Assembly (NCBI GenBank): GCA_033557465.1
Contig: CM066033.1
Coordinates: 1,301,623,022 to 1,301,687,021, forward strand
Length of the DNA: 64,000 nucleotides
From: Ichthyophis bannanicus
Taxonomy: Eukaryota; Chordata; Amphibia; Gymnophiona; Ichthyophiidae
Direction of reading: 5' to 3'
Shown here: one piece after another, positions 20,985 to 31,734 of the stretch
Layout of the letters: each line of letters opens with the position of its first letter
Position numbering within the stretch: position 1 is the first letter of the stretch
Program-made: the position numbers and the translations under genes
Notes under the pieces: generated by a model
Databases searched by the model: none
What the model was told of the DNA's origin: nothing
Seen by the model: only the letters and a program-made list of their open reading frames with translations

Positions 20985-22398
20985 TATTTGTTTGTTTTGT
21001 TTTTAATTTTTTATTTATGCAGTTTTAAAATTTACACAAGAATAATCGGTTGATGCAGCAAAGAACTTAACAAAAGGAACAAAGAAAGGAAACAGCATTG
21101 TCGCTCCAATCCTCTATACAAAAGTACATAATATACAATAGTCATTCAGTAGCCCACAACAAGAGGGGGTAACCAAGACAAGATCAAAGGAAAATTTGTA
21201 AGAAATAAGATACATACTGGTACAGATAATCATTGTATATGGTCTTCTTCCTCCTCTAAAGAGAAAAGGTATCCAGGGAGTCCGCAGACTGTGAAGATGG
21301 GCCCACACATTTACTCACAATAAACTGGGTTAAATGGGCAGGATCAAAAAAGGTATAATTAACCCCTTGATATTTAACACTAGAAGCCCCAAAGTGCGTC
21401 AGTTGACGCAAATGCATCTTCAAAGTTGTATACCAACGCCACTGCTAGAGCCATGTCAGTCATGTTCCATGACTTTGTTAGCAAGGTCAAGATGTTCAAA
21501 TATGTGCATCGAAAATTAATGACAGATGCACCACCTAGCGGGAAAATGTATTTATACCTAGAAGCCCCAAAGTACGTCAATTGACGCACTCAATTGTCTT
21601 GGATGCGTCAATTGACGTACTTTGGGGCTTCTAGGTACAAATTCATGTTCCCGGTAGGTGGCGCATCTCAATCACCGGCATTACAAACAATAAACACACG
21701 ATGACATCATGTAATGACATCACATACTGCACGTATTTAACAAATAAGTAACTTCACATTAATTCACATCTGCATTTCATGCTAAACGCAGTCATGATAA
21801 TGCGTCAATTGATGCACTTTGGGGTTTCTAGGTAAAATTCCTTTTGGGGCTTCTAGTGTTAATCAGGCATTTGCATGGGTAATGTAAAAAGAACAGACTA
21901 TGGAGTTGCAAAACCTTAGGACGCAACAAAAGAAACTTGTCTATGCTTTTGGGTTACTTTGGAGATGTCAGGAAACATCCAAATTATAGTTCCCATAAAA
22001 GGCTTAATTCCTGGCCTTGAAATATAATTTCAATAGGTAGTCCCGATCGGGCTCAAGTGCCAGAGTCAGCAGAAGAGCGGATCGCAGAATAGTTTCTGGA
22101 TCTGAAGTGTCTAGGAACTCTGTCAAATCCAGCGAATCAAGAGGAGGCAATTCAATTAGCCCGCTTATTTGTAATAAAAATTTATTCTGGATGTCCTGAC
22201 AATCAGGCATGTTTAGGGAAGGTCTGAGGGAGTGCATTCAGGAATTATTACACTAATTTAAAAAAGAAAAAGGACCCGCTTTGAATTGGGCTCCTCTGCT
22301 GTCAGGAATGTTCCTGATCTCCATAGTCCTCCATTTTAAGAAAGGTAAGAGTTGGTGCGCAAGACGGCAGCTTATAGTAACTTAGGAGTAGGAAAGCA
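20985..22398 (-). mobile_element. L1/Tx1 element with ORF1 but no ORF2, copy 2
   Basis: Minus-strand order is the ORF1 core remnant (22237-21863: LTLALEPDRDYLLKLYFKAR, then NQAFYGNYNLDVS-like sequence), the end of ORF1 after an inserted TTAA element (about 21377-21290: FDPAHLTQFIVSK-like), then about 300 bases of tail finishing in an A-rich end (AATAAAAAATTAAAAAC on the minus strand, about 21000-21020). No ORF2 lies between ORF1 and the A-rich tail. The arrangement matches copy 1 at 10517-15218. DIRS-C truncates or abuts the 5' part near 22398. Confidence 0.65.
21378..21858. mobile_element. TTAA-flanked non-autonomous DNA transposon with internal palindrome
   Basis: TTAA at 21374-21377 and 21859-21862 flanks terminal inverted repeats CACTAGAAGCCCCAAA and TTTGGGGCTTCTAGTG. 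TTAA targets are used by piggyBac and Kolobok transposases. Inside, the same tip recurs as an 80-base palindrome (about 21558-21638, CTAGAAGCCCCAAAGTACG facing its mirror) and once more at about 21799-21832. Each internal tip adjoins a GTCAATTGAC-like palindrome. It has no ORF. It looks like an element that received a second copy of itself, or fused tandem copies. Confidence 0.8.
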
Positions 22399-22399
22399 T

Positions 22400-22590
22400 A
22401 GTTATTCACCTGTAACAGGTGTTCTCCGGGGACAGCAGGAATCAGTCCTTGCATATGGGTGATGTCAAAACTGACAGAGCCCTCGTGGAAGCATCCCCCC
22501 AGCTTGCAAAGAAAGCCTTTGGGAGATGCCACCACGCATGCACAGTCCCCTTCCCGCCCAAGGGTGCCATTTTGCTCAGTCAGATGACAT
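22400..22590 (+). repeat. DIRS-C inverted terminal repeat (3' side of element)
   Basis: The run AGGTGTTCTCCGGGGACAG, GGGTGATGTC, GGAAGCATCCCCC, AAGAAAGCCTTTGGGAGAT and CCCTTCCCGCCCAAGGGTG recurs as the reverse complement at 35286-35464. Confidence 0.85.
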
Positions 22591-22663
22591 AGCTAAAAGA
22601 CAGCAAAAATAAAAGTTGGTATAGGAGCAACTCCAAGGGGAGGAGGGAGGATTGTGAGGACTG

Positions 22664-22745
22664 ATTCCTGCTGTCCCCGGAGAACACCTGTACAAGTGAG
22701 TAACTACTCTTTCTCCGGGAACAAGCAGGAAGTCAGTCCTCACAT
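22664..22745 (+). repeat. DIRS-C internal complementary region
   Basis: The segment joins the reverse complement of the 3' tip (GGACTGATTCCTGCTGTCC, CGGAGAACACCTGT) to a copy of the other tip (CGGGAACAAGCAGGAAGTC, TCCTCACATA) across a short AGTGAGTAACTACTCT linker. It therefore mirrors a circularised end-to-end junction of this element. Confidence 0.8.
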
Positions 22746-22749
22746 ATGG

Positions 22750-24260
22750 GACTCCCCAGCTACAGGCTATCGAAAACCCATAGCAAAAATAGGGACTCCT
22801 TCACGGGGAGCCGCATGCAGCAGCAATTTAGTCCATGTACACAGACCACAGTAGGACCCCTGTGTCCGATGAATGAGCACTCTGGTAGCCTGAACACAGA
22901 AGGGTTGGAGGGTAGGAGTTGCCTAGGCCCCGAAAAGGTTACGGAGCACAGCCTGGCTGAAGGCACTGTCCTGTCCAGACTCTCTTTCCAGGCAGTAACG
23001 GGCTGCGAAAGTATGGACTGAAGACCAGGTGGTGGCCTGGCAGATGTCCACCATCAGGACAGAGCACAAGTTTGCTACCAAGGCTGCAATGGCCCTGACA
23101 TGGTGCGCCGTGACACGGCCTTCCAGCGGAAGCCTTGCCTGCTCATAAGCGTGGGCGATACAGTCCACCACCCATGTGGACAGCATACGCTTGGTCACCG
23201 CCTCCCCCAGCCTAGTGGGGTTGTAGGAGATGAAAAGCTGAGAAACTTTGCGGTAGCCTCGAGTGCGTTAGATATAGAAGGACAAGGCCCTCTTACAGTC
23301 CAAGGTGTGTAGGGCCATCTCTGCCCAACTGGAGGTCTCAGAAAAAAGGTAGGGAGCACCACTTCCTGGTTGAGATGGAAGGGCGATACTATTTTCAGTA
23401 GGAATTTGCGGTACGTGCGAAGCACCACTCTGTTCTTGTAGAACCTGGTATAAGGCACCTCTACCACAAGGACCTGGAGCTCGCTAACTCTGCGAGTGGA
23501 GGTGAGCGTAACCAGGAAAACCACCTTCCAAGAGAGATAGCAAAGGTGGCAGGTTGCTAGAGGCTCAAAGGGTGGACGAGTGAGCTGACCCAACACTACG
23601 TTGAGGTCCCATTCAGTTGCCGGAGGGTGAACCGGAGCTTCACTAAGAGCAGGCCCCGAAGGAAACGGGTCACCATCGGTTGGACCGGGAGAGGCTTACC
23701 ATCCACCGGATGGTGGTGCGCCGCCAAGGCACTCAGGTGCACTCGGACAGAGTTAGACTTGAGTCTGGACTGGGAGAGGTGGAGAAGGTACTGCAACAGC
23801 AGAACCACCAGGTAGAAGAAAGGATCAGTCCCGTGCTGGGCGCACCAAACCGAGAACCTGCGCCAATTCAGGGCATAAATCTTCTTAGTGGAGGCCTTGC
23901 AAGAGACCAGCAGGATGTCCTCAACCTCGGCCGGAAGGTTGAGAGGGGCCAGAGTCACCCTCTCAGCAGCCATGCTGTTAGTGCCAGGGACCCCAAATTG
24001 TGGTGCAGGAGAGAGCCCCCCCCCCCTCCTGAGATAGGAGTTCCGGGATGGGAGCCTCCAGGTCAACTGCAGCAGCAGCGGCAATGACGGTTGCCTGGGC
24101 CAGTGAGGGGCTAACAGGATGGGCAAGGCCCTGCCACGGAGGGTCCTGAACAAGGTCCTGGCGATCAGTGGCATTGGGGGGGAAGGCATACATGAAGCTT
24201 TCCGACCATGAGAGTAGGAATGCGTCCGCTGCCACCCTGGAGAGGTGGGCTTGCCGGGAG
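22750..24260 (-). pseudogene. DIRS-C tyrosine recombinase remnant
   Basis: The N-terminal domain reads LVSCKASTKKIYALNWRRFS and SQSRLKSNSVRVHLSALAAH (about 23925-23700). The catalytic domain has the R box STRRVSELQVL (about 23500) and the H-x-x-R motif as AHHVRAIAA (about 23100), followed by the tyrosine context TFAARYCLE (about 23015). All catalytic residues are kept, but frame changes near 23596 and 23196 split it into three. Closest in-window relatives are DIRS-B and DIRS-D. Confidence 0.85.
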
Positions 24261-25138
24261 CAGAAGCAGGGCAACTGAAAGTTGTCCAGGCTGTCAAATA
24301 GGTACATCACGGGTTCACCTCAGAAGCGGAAAAGCCAACTGACCACTCTGGGATCCAGCTGCCACTCATGCGGCTGGAGAACCTGCTGAGTCTTTTGGCC
24401 AGCAGCTGTCCTGACCTGGCAGGTACACTGGATTGCATACGAGCAGAGGAGCAGTGCCTCCTGACAAAAGTTACGGGATTCCATGCTCTCCTGTTTGTTC
24501 ATGTAGAACATTGCCACCTGGTTGTCCGTCTGGACCAGCACCGGCTGGTGACACAGGTAGTGACTGAAGACCCTCAGGGCTAAGTGTATGGCTTGGTGCT
24601 CCAGGAGGTTGATCTGCTGGGCACTCTTGTCCGGTGATCAGTTGCCCTGAGTGTGGAGGTCTCTGCAGTCGGCTCCCAGCTGAGCAGGGAGGCATCTGTG
24701 GTGAGGACCCTCGAATGGCTTGAAGCCTGAAAGGGCATACCCGCCTCGAGATGCTGGGGCGACTGCCACCAGGCCAGAGAGTCTGCCAACTGGCGGGTCA
24801 TCGCAACTCTGTCTTGGAGGAGACCTGTAGCCGGAGACCACTGGTCCCAGAGACACCACTGCGCCGTCCTCATGTGGAGGCGAGCGTCCATGGTGACATG
24901 GACCGTGGAGGCCATGTGTCTGAGGAGGTGTAGGAGAAGCTGGGCGGGCACAGAGGCATGGTGCTGTACGTCCCGAGCTAGAGAACTGAGACGATCGGCT
25001 TGGTCCCTGAGCAAGAAGGCCCTTGACTGGCGAGTGTCGATCCTTGCCCCAATGAACTCCAGACACTGTGTCTGGAGGAGGTGAGACTTGGGGTAGTTTA
25101 TGACGAAGCTGAAGTGCTGCAAGACCTGGATGGTGCAT
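24260..25138 (-). pseudogene. DIRS-C RT/RNase H, downstream part
   Basis: After the CR1 insertion the DIRS frame resumes at about 25135 on the minus strand with VLQHFSFVINYPKSHLLQTQ (RT thumb side) and LEFIGARIDT. It passes RNase H pieces LTTDASLLSWE (about 24690) and VLVQTDNQVAMFYMNK (about 24540-24500) and ends in the post-RNase H region near 24260 (LFDSLDNFQLPCFCS). Frameshifts occur near 24600 and 24320. The N-terminal RT motifs lie on the far side of CR1-A at 29200-29640. Confidence 0.8.
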
Positions 25139-25282
25139 AACATAAGAACATAAGATATGCCATACTGGGTCAGACCAAGGTCCATCAAGCCAATCTAGGT
25201 CATATGTACCTAGCAGTTTCCCAAGAGACACAAGTTCCACAATGCTTGTACTGGGTCAAGCATTGATATCTTCGGTCACTTC

Positions 25283-26041
25283 TTAATAATGGTTTATGGA
25301 CCTTTCCTCCAGGAACTTGTCCAAACCTTTTTTAAACCCAGCTACACTAACAGCCTTTACTACATCCTCCGGGAACAAATTCCAGAGTTTGATTACACGT
25401 TGAGTGAAAAAATATTTTCTTTTATTAGTCTTAAATAGGTTACCCTGTAGCTTCATTGCCTGTCCCCTAGTCTTTCTATATTCTGATAACGTAAACAATC
25501 GATCTACGTTTACCCGTTCCACTCCGTTCATTAATTTATAGACTTCTATCAAATCTCCCCTCAGCCGTCTCTTTTCCAGGTTAAAGAGCCCTAACCTTTT
25601 TAGCCTTTCTTCATAGGAGTATCCTTCCATCCCCTTTACCATTTTGGTGGCTCTTCTCTGAACCTTTTCTAAAATCGCTATATCCGTTTTAAGATACGGC
25701 GACCAGAATTGCACACAATATTCAAGGTGCGGTCTCACCATGGAACGATATAGAGGCATTATAATATCTTTTGTTTTATTTTCCATTCCTTTCCTTATCA
25801 TACCTAGCATTCTATTTGCTCTCTTGGCCGCTGCTGCACACTGGGCTGAGGGTTTTAACATGGTATCCACAATGACGCCTAAATTTTTTTCCTGGGTGGT
25901 GGTTCCTAATGTGGAACCTTGCATCGTGTAACCATAGTTTGGGTTGTTCTTCCCTAGGTGCATAACCTTGCACTTGTCCACATTAAATTTCATCTGCCAT
26001 TTTGATGCCCAGTCTTCCAATTTATCAAGATCCTCTTGCAA
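25283..26041 (-). pseudogene. CR1-A reverse transcriptase C-terminal part (252 aa, open)
   Basis: An open frame reads [80 protein letters not shown] and [13 protein letters not shown]. These are the standard blocks of the CR1 ORF2 C-terminus. It is open to its natural end but separated from the catalytic core by the 26058-26640 insertion. Confidence 0.9.
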
Positions 26042-26057
26042 TTTTTCACAATCCTCT

Positions 26058-26372
26058 TATAAGAGCATAAGATATGCCATACTGGGTCAGACCAAAGTCC
26101 ATCAAGCCCAGTATTCTGTTTCCAACAGTGGCCAATCTAGGCCATACGTACCCAGCAGTTTCCCCAAGAGACACAGGTTCCACAATGCTTGTACTGGGTC
26201 AAGCACTGACATCCTGGGTCCCTTCTCAATAATGGCTTATGGACCCCTCCTCCAGGAACTTGTCCAAACCTTTTTTAAACCCAGCTACACCAACAGCCTT
26301 TATTTACTACATCCTCCGGTAACAAATTCCAGAGTTTGATTACACGTTGAGTGAAAAAATATTTTCTTATTA
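26058..26372 (-). mobile_element. CR1 3'-end fragment nested in CR1-A
   Basis: About 315 bases nearly duplicate the CR1-A tail at 25145-25420 (GCCATACTGGGTCAGACCAA, CCACAATGCTTGTACTGGG, AACTTGTCCAAACC). The copies differ at scattered positions and by a short insertion near 26300. It is 5'-truncated. The octamer end is AAGAGCATAAGATATGCC. Confidence 0.85.
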
Positions 26373-26640
26373 TGTAGTCAAGACAGACAACACGGTAGCT
26401 GTAGACATGGGATATAGCTAGGGGGAATGGTAAGGTAACACAAAGGAGACCAAGTGAGTCAAGATCCGAAAGTGGCAGCGAAAAGGCGAGTTTTCAGCCT
26501 GGATTTGAGAAGGGTTAACAAAGGTGCCTGACATACAGAATAAGAGAGTTTGTTCCAGGCATATGGAGAAACAAGGTGAAAGGAGCAAAGTCTGGAGTTA
26601 GCAATAGAAGAAGGGCACAGATGGAAACGCTGCTCTTGGG
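26373..26640 (-). mobile_element. L2-like RT C-terminal fragment nested in CR1-A
   Basis: The minus strand reads FHLVSPYAWNKLSYSVCQAP and LLTLLKSRLKTRLFAATF (about 26590-26465), the usual L2 C-terminal block (AWNSLP...FKSRLKTHLF). The host CR1 frame breaks off at TQEQ just to its right. There is no clear duplication around the composite 26058-26640 insert. Confidence 0.65.
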
Positions 26641-27936
26641 TTTTAACAACTTTAAATAGTTTTGTGTCATCTGCAAATTTGATAACCTCACTCGTTATTC
26701 CACTTTCCAGGTCATTTATGAATATGTCAAAAAGCAGCGGACCCAGCACAGATCCCTGGAGTACATCACTATTCACCTTTCTCCATTGGGAAAATTGGCC
26801 ATTTAGCCCTACCCTCTGCTTTCTATCTTTTAACCAGTTCCTGATCCACAATAGTACACTGCCTCCTATCCCATGACTCTTTAGTTTTGCCAAAAGTCTC
26901 TGATGAGGGACCTTGTCAAAGGCTTTCTGAAAGTCCAGATACACAATATCAACCGACTCACCTTTGTCCACCTGTTTATTCACTCCTTCAAAAAAAATAA
27001 CAGATTAGTAAGACAAGATCTTCCTTGTCTAAAGCCATGTTGGCTGTCTCCCATTAGGTTGTGACTATCTACATGCTGAGTAATTTTATTCTTTATGATG
27101 GTTTCTACCATTTTTCCCGATACTGACGTCAGGCTCACCGGTCTGTAGTTTCCCGGATCACCCCTGGAACCCTTTTTAAAAATTGGTGTTACATTGGCGA
27201 TCCTCCAATCTTCAGGTATTAGAGATGATTTTAATGATAGTTCACAGATTACTGATAGCAGTTCTGCAATCTCATATTTCAGTTCTTTCAACACCCTTGG
27301 ATGTATACCATCCGGCCCAGGTGATTTGCTACTCTTCAGTTTATCTAATAGTTGTAAGACATCTTCCCGATGTATCGATATTTCCTTCAATTCTTCCGCA
27401 CCTTTAAATACCACTTCAGTCATGGGTAACATCCCTACATCTTCCTCAGTAAAGACTGAAGCAAAGAATTCATTCAGTCTCTCCGCTATCGCCTTGTCGC
27501 CTCTTAGTGCTCCTTTAACCCCTTTATCATCTAATGGACCAACTGACTCTCTCACAGGTTTTTTGCTACGAATGTACTTGAAAAGGTCTTTATTTCGCAT
27601 TTTTGCTTCCACAGCAAGCTTCTTCTCAAATTCTCTCTTTGCCTGCCTTATCAATGCCTTGCATTTGACTTGCCAGTGCTTGTGCTGTTTCCAGGTTTCA
27701 TCGTTTGGCTCTTTTTTCCATTTCCTGAAAGATGCTTTTTTGGCAACAACAGCCTCTCTGACCTCACCTTTAAACCATGCTGGCAGTTTTTTGGACTCCC
27801 TTCCACTTTTCTTAAAGCGTGGAATACAGCTGGTCTGGGCTTCCAAGATAGTATTTTTCAACAACACCCAAGCTTGATGTACGTCTTTAACCTTTGCAAC
27901 TGCTCCTTTTAGTTTTTTCTTAACTGTTTTCCTCAT
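26641..27936 (-). pseudogene. CR1-A reverse transcriptase N-terminal and catalytic part
   Basis: Two overlapping frames (27936-26980 and 26983-26641) cover the linker and RT core: LPAWFKGEVREAVVAKK, LLDKLKSSKSPGPDGIHPRV, PVSLTSVSGKMVETIIK, then DIVYLDFQKAFDKVPHQRLL, QGSVLGPLLFDIFIND and FADDTKLFK. The active site is FADD. One frame change near 26981 separates motif A from the upstream part, and the protein is then cut by the 26058-26640 insert. The length and order are otherwise normal for CR1 ORF2. Confidence 0.9.
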
Positions 27937-28574
27937 TTTATCATAGTCTCCCTTTGAAAGTTAAAAGGTTGTACTGTGGATTTCCTTACTATCCCTCCTC
28001 CACTAATTAAATCAATGGCGATCATGCTATGATCACTATTGCCAAGTGGCCCCAACACCCTTATCTCTTGCACTAGATCTGGTGTTCCACTAAGGACTAG
28101 GTCTAATATGGCTTCCCCTCTGGTCGGTTCATGAACCAGCTGCTCCAAGAAGCAGTCATATATTTCATCTAGGAACTTTATCTCCCTAGCATGTCCTGAC
28201 GTGACACTGACCCAGTCGATACCGGGGTAATTGAAATCACCCATTATTATTACTGCGCTGTAACTTTTGTTAGCTTCCTTGATTTCTTTGAGCATTTCAT
28301 CATCCATTTGGTCATTCTGGCCTGGTGCTCGATAGTACACCCCCACTGCCATTGCCTTCCCCCTTTTATATGGAATTTCAATCCATATAGATTCTACAGC
28401 AGATTTTGTTTCCTGCAAAACTTTAATCCTTTCTGAGTCAATGCCCTCTCTAACATAGAGCGCAATCCCTCCACCAATTTGATCAGCTCTATCATTACGA
28501 TATAGTTTGTACCCAGGTATCACAGTGTCCCACTGGTTGTCCTCCTTCCACCATGTCTCTGATATTCCAATCAT
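27933..28574 (-). pseudogene. CR1-A apurinic-like endonuclease domain
   Basis: An open frame reads GISETWWKEDNQWDTVIPGY, GGIALYVREGIDSE, GDFNYPGIDW and LGNSDHSMIAIDL. These are the APE-type endonuclease motifs, including the ISETWW, GDFN and SDH blocks that hold the catalytic residues. The first few dozen residues (with the expected N of the NVRS motif) lie upstream in another frame or are lost. It nicks the target in CR1 retrotransposition. Confidence 0.9.
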
Positions 28575-28852
28575 ATCTAACCTTTCATTTAGTGCTATAT
28601 TCTAACTCTCCCATCTTATTCTTTAGACTTCTAGCATTTGCATACAAGCATTTTAAAGAATGTATTTTATTCATGTTAATTTGGCTATTGTTAGACATGG
28701 GTAAATTGGGATCTTTAAGCTCTGCTCCATACTTGAGGGCATTTGGGCTACTTTACTCTTTTGTGGAACCTCTCTGCTTTTGGTAGTATCCTTCAAGGAT
28801 ACATTCTTCCGAGCCATCCGCTCTTGGGCGACTGTCGGCTTTCCCCTAATAT

Positions 28853-29200
28853 CTAGTTTAAAAGCTGCTCTATCTCCTTTTTAAAGGTTAATGCCAGCAG
28901 CCTGGTTCCATCCCGGTTAAGGTGAAGCCCATCCCTTCGGAAGAGCCCCTCCTTTCCCCAGAATGTTCCCCAGTTCCTAACAAATCCAAAACCTTCATCT
29001 CTGCACCATTGTCTCATCCACGCATTGAGACTCTGGAGCTCTGCCTGCCTTTTGGGTCCTGCGCGTGGAACAGGAAGCATTTCGGAGAATGCTACCATGG
29101 AAGTTCTGGATTTCAACTTCCTACCTAAAAGCCTAAATTTTGCTTCCAGAACCTCCTTACCACATTTTCCTATGTCATTGGTACCGACATGGCCTGTTGC
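28853..29200 (-). pseudogene. CR1-A ORF1 C-terminal SGNH/GDSL esterase-like domain
   Basis: The frame ending at 28853 reads HVGTNDIGKCG (block III of SGNH hydrolases, with G and N), SRTSMVAFSEMLPV, and DGLHLNRDGTRLLA (block V, with Asp and His of the catalytic triad). Many CR1-clade ORF1 proteins carry such an esterase domain. The upstream part holding the GDS nucleophile is absent because the frame runs into DIRS sequence near 29200, so the element is 5'-truncated here. Confidence 0.85.
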
Positions 29201-29640
29201 TCCTCGGAGTCCGTGCCTCCCTTTATGAGCCAGTTGTCTAGGTAGGGAAAGACGAAGATCCCCTGGAGCCGGAGGAAGGTGGCCACGACTGCCAGGCATT
29301 TCATGAATACTCATGGGGCAGAGACTAGGCTGAAGGGGAGCACCCTTTATTGAAAGTGCTTCTCCCTACTACAAACCGCAGATACTGCCTGTGATTGGTG
29401 TGGATGAGGATGTGGGCGTAAGCATCCTTGAGGTCTAAGGAGCATAGCCAGTCTCCTTGCTGGAGGTAAGGCAGCAATGTTCCAAGGGAGAGCATCTTGA
29501 ACTTCTCCCTCACCAGGAATTTGTTGAGCTTGTGCAGGTCGAGAATGGGCCTTAGGCCGCCTGTCTTTTTGGGCACCTGGAGTAGAACCCCTTGCCCTTG
29601 AGGTGGTGGGGTACTGGTTCCACTGCCTTGTCCTCAAAGA
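29200..29640 (-). pseudogene. DIRS-C RT, upstream part
   Basis: The minus strand reads GGLRPILDLHKLNKFLVREK, KMLSLGTLLPYLQQGDWLCS, LDLKDAYAHILIHTNHRQY and LRFVV. These are RT motifs 1-3 and the first catalytic Asp region (SLDLKDAY). The YLDD side is degraded just before CR1-A (DNWLIKGR-like at about 29230). In-window relatives are DIRS-D 42400-42660 and DIRS-B 6690-6830. Confidence 0.85.
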
Positions 29641-31723
29641 CCTGCCAACTCATTCAGAAGGTGGTCCCAGTGGAGGGGAGACCTGAGGGGCTCTCCCAGG
29701 AAATAAGGGGGGGGGGTGTCTGAGCCAGGTGGAAGAGCTAACCCTCCCTGACTACCCTTAGTGCCCAGGAATCGGTGGTCATGGCCACCCACCTCTGGGC
29801 ATAGAGGGCCAGACGTCCCCCTGTGGGCTGCTGATCTCACTGGGGTAGAGAGGCTATGCTCAAGGAGTCAAAAGCTCCCCTGGCTGGGCCGGGGCCGGTG
29901 CCTGGAGCTTTGAAGCCTTGTGCTTACGCAGGCCATGCCCATGTCCTTTGGCCTGCTGACCTTGTTGGGGAACCGGGGAGGCCTGATAGAATGGGTAGTT
30001 TCTGTAAGCAGCCCCCTTCCTTGGGTAAAAGGACTTTTTACCAGAGCCCTTCTGTCGGGGAGGGGCAGTGGTCTTCTTCATCATGAACTCAGTCTCCAGC
30101 TCGGCAGCCTTGTCGGTCATGGGTTTGCCAAAGAGGTTCTCTCCTTGGCATGGGACATCGATCAATTTGTCCTGAACCCACTGCTTGAAGTCGGATGACT
30201 GAAGCCAAGCTTGGAGGCTTGCACTGATGCCCGCTGCAACTACCCGGGCCACCGACTCAAAGCCATCATAGGCCGCTCCAGATATGAATTTGGAGCACTC
30301 ACAGGACGGCCTTTGCCAGGTTCTTAAACTGCTGCAAAGGAGAGACCAGCTGAGAACCCAGCGATTCCTTCGCCAGGTCTCTCAAGTACATGCCCATGTA
30401 CATCTTGTAGGCCTGGATGCGGCAAATGAGCATCGAGCCCTGGTAGCACTTTCTGCCGAGGGCATCTAAGGTGCGAACCTCCCTGCCGGGGGACACCGAG
30501 GAGTGTGTCTTCTGGCTTTTCAGCCGACGCATGGCCGACTCCACCACCATGGACTTGTGTGACAGTTGTGACTTCTGGAAGCCTGGGCTCTGGTGGACCC
30601 GATACATAGAGTCGAGCCATCTTCTCACCACTGGCACTGACGCCGTTGTCTCCCACATGCGAAGCATGAGCCATTCCAGGATGGGAGTAATGGGCACCTT
30701 GAGCAATTCCCTTGGAGGGGCCTCGTACTGGAGGATTTCCAACTCGTCCGCCCGAGGGTTCTCCTCCGACTTGGTCGGGAATGCCAGGGCTTTAGACGTG
30801 TCCTTGACAAAATCAAGGAAGCCCATATCCTTGGGCGGGGACCGCTGTCAAGGCTCCGAGATAGGGAGAGTCAGATGGGATGTTGTGGTGCAACGGGTAT
30901 TGGGGGACTCCTCGTCCTCCGTCTCCCACTCGGAGTAGTCCATTGAGGACTTGTAGGAGGGCTGTTCTGCGGGCTTCGGGGGCCCCGATGTCCTACGGTC
31001 AGCGCCCGGGAAACTTGCCAGTTGAGCGGGACTTGGATCGCGACCTCAGCCGAGGATTGGCTCGGCCTCCGGGGATGTCTTGGACATTGAGAGCCCGGTG
31101 GTCGGGATGGATGAACCGGTCAAGCCGGACAACAGCGCCTGCTGCTGGTCTAAGGCAGACAAACTGTGCTCCAGGGCCGACATTCTGGACTCCAGACCAG
31201 AAGGCTCTGCAGCCTTCGGCACGGGCACTGAGAGACTCAAGCCCGATGCTGGCTTCCCTGAAGGGGAATCCTCAACGAGGATGGTGTCTGGGGACCAAGG
31301 CTGGTCCACGCCCGGATCCCTCCGGGGGACCTTCACATGTTGCTCCTTCTCCAAAGTCTCAGGCAAGCGTCTCGGACTGTGGGACCGGGGTCGGGGAGCT
31401 CCCTGCTGGTCAGAACCATCCAAGGACGCCGCCTTAGAGGGTTTCTTCTTCTTCCTGGGTTCCCTCGAGGGAGACCCCTTTCTGAAGACCCACGACGAGG
31501 CTCCTGTTCGGAGAGTTCCACCCAAGATGTTGGGGCCTTCGGAGGCATCGGGGATTCTGGGAAAAATTTATTGTGGTGCTGCTGGCAGCTCTTGAGGGCC
31601 TTGCTGGACATCCTCTTGCAGAGGCCACAGGCTGCTGGGTCGTGGTCTGGCCCGAGGCAGCGAAGGCAGTAGTCATGTGTGTCGGTCAAAGACATGATTT
31701 TAGAGCACTGATCACACTTCTTA
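29640..31723 (-). pseudogene. DIRS-C gag-like ORF remnant
   Basis: From the 5' side, the block GFKKCDQCSKIM, THDYCLRCLGPDHDPAAC (about 31723-31640) is zinc-finger-like. Acidic and serine-rich sequence follows. A conserved gag core comes next (30826-30299: ELEILQYEAPPRELLKVP, RRWLDSMYRVHQ, TLDALGRKCYQGSM), then a VVAAGISASLQAWLQSSD block with GENLFGKPMTDKAAELE (about 30250-30080) and a basic tail. Frame changes occur near 30826, 30280 and 31430. The start codon region lies beyond the BovB-like insertion at 35029-35045. Confidence 0.8.
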
Positions 31724-31734
31724 AAACCACTGGT
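31724..31734. repeat. target-site duplication, left copy (BovB-like LINE)
   Basis: AAACCACTGGT here equals 35029-35039. DIRS-D at 44456-44467 shows the uninterrupted site (AAAACCATTGATAGCCATGG), which confirms that this is a duplication of the gag start region. Confidence 0.9.

Larger units (their letters stand above)
25139..29200 (-). mobile_element. CR1-A: near full-length CR1 LINE inserted in DIRS-C
   Basis: The minus-strand order is ORF1 C-terminal domain, endonuclease, reverse transcriptase and 3' end. The 3' terminus at 25139-25155 is the short octamer repeat TTATGTTC/TTATGTT typical of CR1, which uses such repeats instead of poly(A). Comparison with DIRS-D (GACCTGGATGGTGCGTGCAG at 42231-42250) shows exactly where the DIRS RT gene is interrupted. 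The CR1 is itself interrupted at about 26058-26640 by other LINE fragments. Confidence 0.85.
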
